Shown here: piece by piece, positions 55,362 through 64,000 of the stretch
How the letters are laid out: every line of letters starts with the position of its first letter
How positions within the stretch are numbered: the stretch's first letter is position 1
NCBI GenBank assembly: GCA_003184365.1
Contig: NKYR01000016.1
Location: 62,001-126,000 of the forward strand
DNA from: Evernia prunastri
Taxonomy: Eukaryota > Ascomycota > Lecanoromycetes > Lecanorales > Parmeliaceae
Direction: 5' to 3'
Length of the DNA stretch: 64,000 nt
Notes under the pieces: model-generated
Told to the model about the DNA's origin: nothing
Databases searched by the model: none
What the model saw: the letters and a program-made list of their open reading frames with translations, nothing else
Made by a program: the position numbers and the translations under genes

Positions 55362-57986
55362 ATGACAGCTCTCCATGACCGTATATTTGCCTCAGTCTTT
55401 CCTCCGCCAAGCGAGGTTGACATCCCCACTCCTACCGCTACTCCCATCCTAGGCTCATCCGGCTTCGGAGAAGCTTTCGGTTCGCAGCATGCAAGTGCCT
55501 CACAACCTAATACGGAGACCGGAGCGGCAGAGCAAATCAAATGGGACAGAGCTTGGCACATAGCAACTACCTTCCTTTTGCTCAGAGACGAGCCCATCTA
55601 CGCGGAACAGGATGAAGAGACCTTGAAAGGCAGATGGATCAAACCTGCGGATTCAGAAACCCAAAAAGCTCTTGCATACCTGCTGTCAGAAACGTCCCAC
55701 GGACGCCAGATACGGAGTGACTCAGATACTGATGACCTGCTACGCTGGTACTTCGAAGAGGTAGTGCTCAAGCACTATGTCAAGCACGTCTTGCCCAGCT
55801 TGGTTCAGGTATCTCCAGAATTGCGAGAATGAAGAACCGTATCTGATGCGTTCTAGACACTTAGAAAAAGCCAGATTCCCACTGCCTTATTTGAGGCTGG
55901 CCAACAATTGCACGTGGTAAAATCGATCTACCTGCACCCTTTGCAGAACCACATCGCCCAGACACTATCCAATGGCGGAAGAGCAGAACTCGGTCGCTTC
56001 GAGACAGACCTAGACGGCCTCTTCATGCACACCCTACCTCAAGATAGAGTAAAGGAGAATCTATCCGTCTTCTTCAGACAGCAATGTTCTCTCATCTTGA
56101 ATGGTGCGGGAAAAAACGGAATGCAGGATGTGGTGTCATCAGTGCCGGTTGTCCGCCAAAGGACGCTCAAACTTATGCATATGCTCCACAGTGTGGGATT
56201 GGGAGGCTATCAAGCTCAACGTATCTTCGCTGAAGTGATGTCTGACCTCTTAACATCGCATATCAAGGCTACATACGCCGGCGTTTGGACCTCGCCTTCC
56301 AGTGTGGTTGAGCAGTTGCGAGACTGGGTTGAAAACAGCTTCGCGCGCTTCGTCGTTGAGATTCTTGCATCTATGAAAACAATCAACGTCTCAGGCACCG
56401 ACGATCTTATCGACGTTACCCATGCCGATGTTGAACGGTGGCAAGAACTGGGTGTGAGTAAGCTGGGTGCTCTACGAACGGATGAGCTCTTTAATGTTAT
56501 AGTAGAATGGGAGAATGGTAGTCAGGGTGCCATTGAGGATCTTAAACGTTTTGTGACCACTCCATCGTCCAGAACATATCTCACTACTACATTCTCCAGT
56601 GCGGTTTCCCATCGACTCCTCCAGCCCGGGGCTTCTACTACAGAGATCCTCCAAATCTATATATCCATCATTCGTGCATTTACTCGTATGGATCCGAAAG
56701 GTGTTCTTTTGGATCGCGTAGCCCGGCCCATTCGTCGCTATCTTCGTGAAAGAGACGACACAGTGACCATCGTCGTTGGTGGGCTATTGGCGGATCCCGA
56801 AGACGAATCGAGTTCTGGCGATGTCCTGCTGGAGTTGGCGATAGAGATGAACAAGAGCGCTGCTGCGAAAGAAGAAGATGATGCAGATGACGGAGAACTT
56901 GACTACGACGATATGAAATGGATGCCTGATCCCGTGGACGCAGGACCGGACTACAAGAAGTCGAAAAACTCGGATGTGATTGGCTCCTTGATCAGCCTGT
57001 TCGAATCGAAAGATGTTTTCGTTAAAGAATTTCAAAACATACTGGGCGAGCGCTTGCTCAAAAAGGAGTATGAATTTGACCGAGAAATCCGTGTCCTCGA
57101 ACTTCTCAAGCTGCGCTTCGGCGAGGCGGCTCTCCAAGCCTGCGAAGTCATGCTTCGAGACATCCTTGACTCTCGAAGAGTTGATACCTTTATTCATAAA
57201 GACAAAGAGCTCAATCTGGATGACGAATCCGCGCCGGAATTGCACACGAGAATCCTTTCCCACCTCTTCTGGCCGTCCCTCCACTCCGAAACCTTCTCCA
57301 TCCCCCCCGAAATCGAATCCCTCCAATCCCGCTACTCCACCGGCTTCGAAAGCCTCAAGCAGTCCCGCAAGCTCACCTGGCTCCACGCCCTCGGCCAAGT
57401 CACCGTGACCCTCGACCTCGAAGACCGCACCGTGACCGAGGAGGTGCAAACATGGCAAGCCTCCGTCATCCACGCCTTCCAACCCTCCCCCTCCGACGAC
57501 CCCTCCGCCCCCACCACCACCACCACCCGGACCTTCGCCGACCTCGCCGAAACCCTCCAGATGACCGACGCCCTGCTGCACAACGCCCTCACGTTCTGGA
57601 TCGGCAAGCTCGTCCTCAAGCAGACCTCCGCCTCCCCGCCCACCTACGCCGTCCTCGAGACCCTCTCCGACGAAGACGCCGCCCACCCGGGCACCGCCTC
57701 CGCCGCCGCCGCCGCCGCCGCCGAGACCGCCACATCCGCCGCCGCGCCCGCCGTGCTGAGCGAGCACGAGGTCGCCCGGGAGAAGATGGGCGTGTACCGC
57801 CAGTACGTGCTCGGCATGCTGACCAACGGCGGGCCGATGCCGCTGCAGCAGATCGTCATGATGCTCAAGCTGACCGTGCCCGGCGGGTTCCCGTTCGGGA
57901 ACGAGGAGCTGAAGGATTACCTCGAGGGGGAGGTCAGGGGTGAGAAGCTGGATTTCGCGGCGGGGGCGTATAGGATTCGGCATTGA
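55362..57986 (+). CDS. APC2: Anaphase-promoting complex subunit 2 (cullin-like)
   Basis: Cullin-family scaffold of the APC/C ubiquitin ligase, which binds the RING subunit Apc11 and drives anaphase onset. Exons 55362-55808 and 55857-57986 (48-nt intron, phase 0) give 858 aa. Features: N-terminal helical repeats, the cullin-homology region with DVIGSLISLFESKDVFVKEFQNILGERLL, LKLRFGEAALQACEVMLRDI, HLFWPSLHSETFSIPPEI, LTWLHALGQVTVTLDLEDRTV, and the C-terminal APC2 winged helix VYRQYVLGMLTNGGPMPLQQIVMML ... KLDFAAGAYRI. An alanine tract encoded by GCC repeats (57695-57722) sits in a linker before the winged helix. Base composition changes sharply to GC-rich from about 57240 to the stop. Confidence 0.93.
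57695..57722 (+). repeat. GCC trinucleotide run (poly-Ala) in APC2
   Basis: Consecutive GCC codons give a seven-alanine tract just before ETATSAAAPA. It probably expands or contracts by slippage and lies in a linker. Confidence 0.85.
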
Positions 57987-58295
57987 TGTGGGGGTTTCTG
58001 TTTGATGATGTTGACGATACCCTTTTAGAGCGATGCCGGGCTATGGCGATTGTAGCGAGTGCACGACGTAGTAGTAAGAAAATGAGCAAATGACGAGGGT
58101 ACTCAGGGTTAAAGCATGTTGTTCCTCGGATGCAAGAAATGCTTTTCATCATGATCTAAGTCTAGCCAAGAAGTGATCAAAACCTCATGTCTGGAATCTA
58201 CACCGCGCTATGCAATCCATCATCGTTACAGCATCATGCATATCCAAACCCCGTGGTGGTTGCACACCTTCAACCTCATCCCAAGCAAAGACGGC
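57987..58295. other. Convergent intergenic region
   Basis: This is the 3' flank of APC2 and of the next minus-strand gene. Nothing supported is seen. Confidence 0.5.
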
Positions 58296-59869
58296 CTAGA
58301 ACACCGTACTCCGCTGCTTCGTCAGCCTCGCCCCGTCCCTATCCGTCCCTCCACCTCTCAGGCCCCAGAAACTCTTCTTCGGCACCACGGCCGGCCGCCC
58401 GCTCGCCCTTCCCCCTGCGGCGTTCCCGAAGAAGGTGCTCGAACTGGCCGAAGGGCCGATGTAGCCGCTCGCGGACGCTATGTCCGGCGGTTGCAGGTAC
58501 GGGCCCGAAGGCGGTGGAGGGGGCCGGAGGTTCGAGGCTACGTAGGGACTGGAGACGTAGGGGGTGGATGCGCTGTGCGGTCGTTGCAGCGGTGCTGGGG
58601 GGTAGGATGTCACGGCGAGGTGCTGTTGAGGTTGCGGCCGCTGAGGCGTCGGTCTTTGACCTAGCTGTTGTAGGCTTTGCCGTTGCTCCTTGCCGTAGAC
58701 CTTCTTCAGGCGTTCTGTTTCCCGGTCGATCTCTCTCTGCTTTTCCCGGGCTTTCCGCTCTTCCTCTTCGAGCATCCGCTTGACGCGTTTGGTCTCGGCG
58801 AGCTCGGCGCGCCGGCGGTCCCGCTGTTCGGCTTCGACCGCTTTGCGCAGGCGGGCGGTCTCGAGATCGAGTTCCCATTGGGAGCGGGGGTCTGTTGGTG
58901 GGGGGCGGGCGGAACCGGGGGGTACAGGAGCATGGTCGGAGGGTAGGGAGGAGTGGCGGCGCTGCCGAGGTGGAAGGTCTGGATTTGTGGGGTGGCTGAG
59001 AGAGGTGGCGGCGGAGTTGTGCTCGGCGCTGGAGCGTCTGATGGGTGTTTCGGTGATGTTGAAGGCGTCGCGGATAGAGGTGCTGAAGACCTCACGGATG
59101 ACGATTGCGCCGAGTAGGAGGACTACTTCGAGGCCTTTGAGGTCTTCCATTTCGACACGTGAGAGGTTCGGTTCGTAGATGGTGATTTCTTTGAAGTGGC
59201 GGAACAGGGCGATGGTGATGTCCGGTTCTCTGTTGCGGCGCTTACTGCCGTCTGGGTTCGTGGACTTGCCTGACAGGGAGCATACGTAGTCTTTTGAAAG
59301 CTTTCCATCCTTCTTCCATTTGAAGCCGAGCTTCGGCGTGGTTTCAGAGGCGGTAGGATCACTTTGTGTTCGGTCAAGGACGGATGTAGACGGTTTCCGA
59401 AAGCTCTGTTGGGGCATCGCAAAGTCCCAATATCCTGTGGAACCCCAGCCTCCAGAGTGCCACTTGATGATGACCTGCTGATCCGGGTTGTATAGCTGGA
59501 CAGTGAATTCGGTCGGCAGCACCGGCTGTGGTGGTGGAGGAACCCCGCCGTTCAAGCGTACCTGCTCTTGCGATAGATTTGGCCGGGTCCATTCGGGTAT
59601 GAGGAGGACCTCGCCAAAGAGAATATCTGGATTGTAGCTGTCGTATAAGGCTACGGCATATCGATTCTTTGAGCCTGGCAAGGAAGGGTCTGGATGACGG
59701 AGAGAGTATTCCGGCAAGGCATCTGAGCCGTAGTGTGAGAGGAGTACCGATGCATTGTGCTTGATACCGTCATTGGATGATCGCAAGTAGAACGCTGGAT
59801 CATATTATCAGGCGTAGAAGATGGTAGGCTTGGAAGGGAAGACTCACTGGGAAGATTCTCGTCTAGCAT
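58296..59869 (-). CDS. Conserved fungal protein with N-terminal globular domain and coiled coil
   Basis: Exons 59869-59848 (22 nt) and 59794-58296 give about 506 aa; the 53-nt intron joins MLDENLPT to FYLRSSNDGIKHNASVLLSHYGSD in frame. Residues ~10-260 form a conserved domain: PEYSLRHPDPSLPGSKNRYAVALYDSYNPDILFGEVLLIPEW (shown for position; parts joined) and QVIIKWHSGGWGSTGYWDFAMP, KLGFKWKKDGKLSKDYVCSL, PDITIALFRHFKEITIYEPN. A charged coiled coil follows (~310-370; LRKAVEAEQRDRRRAELAE), then a Pro/Gln/Ser-rich disordered tail ending LTKQRSTVF. I recognise this as a conserved ascomycete family but know no function. Confidence 0.75.
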
Positions 59870-61490
59870 CTTCTTGTCAGAAGATGGGCAAGATTTTGCA
59901 TGGAAAGATTGCGAGCTGCAATGCGGCGCGTAGATTGAAAAAGAAGGATGGTCAATATCCTATATCCTATATCTTACTGTGTGTATATCTTGTCTAGCTG
60001 GATGGTGGGGGATGAGGGGGTGGGGGGTCTCAAGGTTGAAGGATCAAAGGATGAATGTTTACAGCCTTGGTGGTGACGAATGAGCAGGCAGTGAAGAAGA
60101 CCGACCACCAACACTGAGACATCAATCAATTATGATTTAGCTTCTTCAGTTTTGGCGTGGCGTGGCGTGGCGTGGCGGAGCGGGATGCGTTGCATAAGCT
60201 CCCGTGTCTAGGCATTATTCGGGATTCATTTTTAGAAACGGTCGCAGATCTTGTAGCAAATAAAAAGGGCAAGGGCCACCGTTTTACTTGATACTTCTAT
60301 GTAATCCGTACTCGTATATACCCAGACTACCTTAGGTAAGGTACTGTAACTATCTATCTTTGATACAAGACTCGACCCGTCTTGCAAAGATAGCATGTGA
60401 CTAAGGTACCCTACTTACCTCCTGTCCCGCTGATGAGTGCCAAGAAACAGAAAAGAGAAAAGCACAAGATCGGTCGATGAGTATTCGAGTACCGGGCGTA
60501 CGCAACCGCTGGGCGAAGTCGAGCAGATTGTTGTAGAGATGGTAAAACCCGATTTCCTCACGGAAGGCTACCTACCTACCTCAGATTCAGGATGATACCT
60601 TATCTATATGACATTTTTATCGCCAAAGACACGCGGCATTCCATTCCTTCTTCAATCTTCATCGTTTCGGCAGAGTCAGCACGGAATTGTTATTGGGCTA
60701 CAAGGCCTTAAAGCTTGCGTACGTGCAGATTGCGTGAAAACATGGTGTCTAGGTACCTATTGTCTCTTTCCACATCTGATTTATCGCGTAATGAAACGAC
60801 TGGATATCCATTGCGACAGCTTTCACCTGGACGCAAAAAAAGAAAGGAGCGAATCAATGATGGAGGATTGCCGCTGTCAGGCTTCCCTGCTTCTCCAAAG
60901 GATTCAAGAATTCCTTGGCAAACCCGAAGCTACGGTTCCCCAGCTACCATCAAAACGCCTGGAAACGCGCTCACCTCTTCTCCTCTCTTCCCCCACTCCC
61001 CCAGTTGCTCTCTTTCTTGCTATAGCATTCAAGTCTTGTGTGTATTAACCATTTTATAATTTCTCTTCTATCACTCCTTCATCTTCAAAGTGGTCTGTGA
61101 CTTTCGTACTTTCTAAAACTGCCACCACTTTCCAAACACAAAAGGCGACACAACCGCCTGACGAGCCAGCCTCGTGCTACCGCTTCCCGTACTTTGACAC
61201 ATCGACTTCTCAAGTATTCAAGATCACATTCACCATTTCTTACTGCGACTCAGGACTATCTGGCACGCCGATATCCTCCTTCCATTGTCCTGAAGAGTCG
61301 CATCGTCCCACGCTTACCTTCCATAACACCGTCTTCCTAGCTCTGTAGGGGACAGACGACGCAGCTTTCACCAGATCTTACAGCGGCCCCGGCAAGTTGT
61401 CAAGGATCAAGTCATCAACATCGATCCGCAATTTGATCTCCCATCTGCCTTGGCTCGGACGCGACTTCTGCATTGGTTTTACAACCATCA
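59870..61490. other. Intergenic region
   Basis: No convincing gene. Contains a GTGGC pentanucleotide repeat near 60154-60178 and several short ORFs (60608-61059, 61097-61348) without recognisable features or codon bias. Confidence 0.5.
60154..60178. repeat. (GTGGC)n pentanucleotide repeat
   Basis: About four and a half tandem GCGTG/GTGGC units in non-coding sequence upstream of the minus-strand gene at 58296-59869. Confidence 0.85.
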
Positions 61491-61666
61491 TGTCAAACAT
61501 GACTGATGGAACGAAAGCTGGGATAGGTCTTGGTGCCGCCGTGGGAGTATTGGCGGTAGCTGCGATTGTGGTGTGGATTCTCATCTGCACGCAAAGCAGG
61601 GCCCCGTCCTTTCCAGAGCGGCGCGACAAGCAGCGAGCAAAGGGTACGTACGAGATGGAAGTGTGA
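61491..61666 (+). CDS. Short single-pass membrane ORF, possibly the end of a longer surface protein
   Basis: From ATG at about 61491 the frame encodes ~58 aa: a short polar start NMTDGTKAGIGLGAAVGV, a hydrophobic helix LAVAAIVVWILIC, and a basic cytosolic tail. The pattern GxxAGIGxGxxxGV before a membrane helix is common at the C-terminal membrane anchor of fungal surface sensors and glycoproteins. No extracellular exon could be joined convincingly upstream, so this may be a gene remnant or a small protein. Confidence 0.35.
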
Positions 61667-62463
61667 CTTCTCAACAGAAAGCCCGGAGAGAATACGTACA
61701 AGCGTACAGGCGGGCTGCCACGGAGCGGCAAATGCGATGACTCGGGTGCCAATCCCGCAGGAAGAATGAGCCCAGAGGAGAGAACGCAGTCACATTGTTC
61801 TGTCAAGACTTTACTTCCACAGTCGTTCATCTACCTGAACCCCGACTCTTGCACACCGCCGATCGTGCTGGAGCCACAAATAGCGTCGAGATCCGCCATT
61901 CGACTTCGCCGCGCTGATGAAGCACATGAAGCTCAATGCAGCAGGTGAACAACTTGGAGGGTTTGGTGTGCACCCAAGAGGATCGGGCAAAAATCATTGC
62001 GAGAAAAGGCGAGGACATTGGCAAAAACCGTGAAATCTCTGAGCGCACTCGAGGTGAAGTTCCCGAAAATCCGACATTTTCTAGGTTCAGCAAAGTGGCA
62101 ATTGTCCCATGCTTCGGTCTTTGCCATATCAGTTATTGATTCACCCCCCAAGTTCGATCAGGGCCGAGATGCACCAGAAGTTACCAATCAGATGCTTGGC
62201 AACTAGTACAATAGTATCATGGTTTATATTCCATTATCACGTTAGTGCGTGGGAAAAAAAAGGGCTTTTCCGATACTTTTTTTTTTTCAATTCCTTTATA
62301 GTCGAGTCCATTGCACCCCCGTCCTGTCGAGTTTCTCAGACCAGCTCAAATATCCCCCGCACCAACACCAAAGGCATCTACCACCGCTCGCCACTGTCTC
62401 GACACCAGTGCATCGTCCAATTCGAATCGCAGTCAGCATTACCAGACAAAGACAAAGCCCATC
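61667..62463. other. Intergenic region
   Basis: Short ORFs without supporting features. A poly-T run occurs near 62277-62288. Nothing else is seen. Confidence 0.5.
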
Positions 62464-62811
62464 ATGGAAGCCCGCCTCGTCTACGCCCACAAGGTCAAAA
62501 AGATCAACAGCGACGAGCGGGAATGGCGCATCATCAACCCCCACCACTCCGGCATCCGTGTCGACGAAACGCGGATCCCTGCCGAGTACACGCAGTTCTT
62601 CACCGCCAACATCGCCCCGGACGTCAGCCACTTCCTCACCGAAATCACCGGAGCAGGGGGCCCATGGGACGGCTGGACCTTGTACGCGGTCGGGCGTCTG
62701 ATGAAGACGCAGGATGACGAGCCGACGCCGTACTTCCAGACGGTGTTTGTGAGGAAGGAGAGGGCTGCTCATGGCTTCGAGATGGTTGAAGAGATGGGCA
62801 CGTTGCAGTGA
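62464..62811 (+). CDS. Small hypothetical protein, 115 aa
   Basis: Single open frame from ATG 62464 (context ATCATGG) with GC-rich coding-like codon use. The peptide is globular in composition: VYAHKVKKINSDEREWRIIN, then VDETRIPAEYTQFFTANIAPD, HFLTEITGAGGPWDGWTLYAV, ending FEMVEEMGTLQ. It has no signal peptide or membrane helix. I do not recognise a family; the composition looks real rather than random. Confidence 0.55.
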   Translation: MEARLVYAHKVKKINSDEREWRIINPHHSGIRVDETRIPAEYTQFFTANIAPDVSHFLTEITGAGGPWDGWTLYAVGRLMKTQDDEPTPYFQTVFVRKERAAHGFEMVEEMGTLQ

Positions 62812-64000
62812 GAGGATTTCGCGGCCGTGCCTGAGGGATATGGTCCTTTTCAATAGGATCTTTCTGAGTATGATGCTTTTGGCTATGGTCCTGTGGGTTA
62901 TGGGAGGCTGTTGTAATGGACTGTCCGCGAAACAAATTCCGTCAGATTGGTTACTTGGAGTGTAATGCACTAGATAGGTCTTTCGCTTTGGCGATGAGTC
63001 GCATCTTTCATCGGCCGAGGCTCAAACGCTGGATCATTTCAACATGGTGCACTTGGATATTATTTCCTCCCTTCATGCCCGTGTTTGCTTTCTCGAATGC
63101 TGTGACGCAGTCTCGTAAGAAAGCCCCTGTCATACTGCGTCCCCGTCCCACACGTCCAAATTATCTACCTCCCCAGTCTACCTTGTTGGCGGCCCCCGTC
63201 AACAACTCCATCTCACGAGACGATCGCTTCGCGTCGATGTCGTGAGACGATTTGAGGTGCTGCTGCTGCTTGCACTGGGGTAAACATCTATCTACTCTAA
63301 GAAGGGGTCCCGATTGTTCCCGTTGTAGGCAGCCGCGTGATACGGTCGATGCTTTCTATAATCTGCAGGTGTTGGTTTTGGGGGGTGATGGAGGGGTTGA
63401 AGAAGCTGGATGATAAATTGAAAAGTCTCTGCGACGGATGATAGATGATAGATTATTGGTGATCATGAAGATGGACTGACTAGTACACGACACTCCCGTT
63501 CCACATGCTCCAGCTTTCCTTTCCCCCACTCCAAAGTATTCTTACCTCCACATCCCTCTCCACTCCCTTTTTTTTGAAATCAAATAACCAAGCCATACTG
63601 CCTTTAGGCTGCACGTATCGCTTCGCCAGACTCGGGCAATTAAGAAGTGACGCGCCAACCGTTCAAAAGCCATCTATCTCTTCACGCACCCATCATAGAT
63701 GGTCCGACCGTGGCTTGCCGGTTTTTCCGGAGATCATCGTGTATACCCTGAGCATCATTGTACAGGGTTCGATTCATGCCTTTTATAATCTTCCTCTTAT
63801 TTTGGGCGGACCAGCGAACGGACGGACGGACCGCTCGACACAGTTGGACTGGGGGTTTAGTCGGTCGCATAGCATGGCAATTTCGCATGGGGTGTTTCGC
63901 AATTTATGATTGTTTTCGTATAGCAAGGTGAACATCGCATAGCATGGCAATATGGCATATGTAAAGGGACATGACTCGTGTCAGGGACGCAATGATCAGG
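62812..64000. other. Intergenic region to window end
   Basis: Short ORFs on both strands show no recognisable features. A GGTTCGATTCA motif at about 63767 resembles a tRNA B box but no tRNA fold surrounds it. Nothing supported. Confidence 0.5.

Noticed and set aside
56784..57983. 399-codon minus-strand ORF
   Set aside because: It is antisense to APC2 in its GC-rich part. The glycine-rich, repetitive product is a shadow of GC-rich codons.
62296..62970. 224-codon minus-strand ORF
   Set aside because: It is antisense to the better-supported 115-aa ORF, with no recognisable domain and no good start context.
63767..63777. tRNA gene suggested by a B-box-like GGTTCGATTCA
   Set aside because: No matching A box, acceptor stem or cloverleaf could be drawn around it.
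1..64000. Secondary-metabolite cluster or heterokaryon-incompatibility locus
   Set aside because: No PKS, NRPS, terpene cyclase, HET domain or NACHT domain was seen. The MFS transporter and the monooxygenase are 40 kb apart with housekeeping genes between.

Overview
The window is nuclear DNA of a filamentous ascomycete (Pezizomycotina; class not determinable by eye, a leotiomycete would fit). The signs are genes broken by short GT-AG introns (mostly 43-75 nt) with CTAAC/CTGAC-like branch sites, fungal gene families (Gup1-type MBOAT, DSD1-type D-serine dehydratase, fungal nitrate transporter), and a transposon eroded in the way repeat-induced point mutation (RIP) erodes repeats. Exon boundaries below were worked out by hand from reading frame and splice sites and were not checked against transcripts.

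Layout. 1-10.6 kb: an MFS transporter (+), then a very large sacsin/NO VEIN-like GHKL-ATPase gene (-) whose protein ends in an FG-repeat tail. 10.6-15.2 kb: gene-poor, with a decayed secreted zinc-metallopeptidase gene and an orphan ORF. 15.2-26.8 kb: proteasome beta-2 subunit (+), small secreted or hypothetical proteins (+), a long conserved coiled-coil/low-complexity protein (-) and D-serine dehydratase (+). 26.8-29.1 kb: non-coding, with an assembly gap flanked by duplicated sequence. 29.1-32.7 kb: nitrate transporter (+) convergent with actin-related protein Arp4 (-), which has a 79-codon membrane-protein ORF ending 6 nt before its start codon. 33.3-36.4 kb: a 3.1-kb AT-rich block that is a RIP-degraded hAT DNA transposon with terminal inverted repeats and an 8-bp target duplication, carrying a more G+C-rich LTR-like insertion. 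36.5-41.5 kb: Gup1-like acyltransferase (+) and a conserved, probably mitochondrial helical protein (+). 42.8-48.3 kb: FAD monooxygenase with a one-base frameshift (+), MYND-finger/DUF4470-type protein (-), mitochondrial helical protein (-). 48.7-58 kb: HECT E3 ubiquitin ligase (-) divergent from the Rei1-type ribosome biogenesis factor (+), then anaphase-promoting complex subunit 2 (+). 58.3-64 kb: a conserved fungal protein (-), two small ORFs (+) and non-coding sequence.

Most genes are unrelated housekeeping or conserved genes, and I see no biosynthetic cluster. Three loci deserve most attention: (i) the NO VEIN-like protein, which joins a GHKL ATPase, a nuclease-like DUF3883 domain with an E-V-K motif, and a nucleoporin-like FG tail; (ii) the hAT insertion that splits what was probably a ~400-bp divergent promoter between the Arp4 unit and GUP1; (iii) the tightly packed 79-aa ORF upstream of Arp4, a dicistronic candidate. 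I recognised no rRNA, tRNA or CRISPR array.
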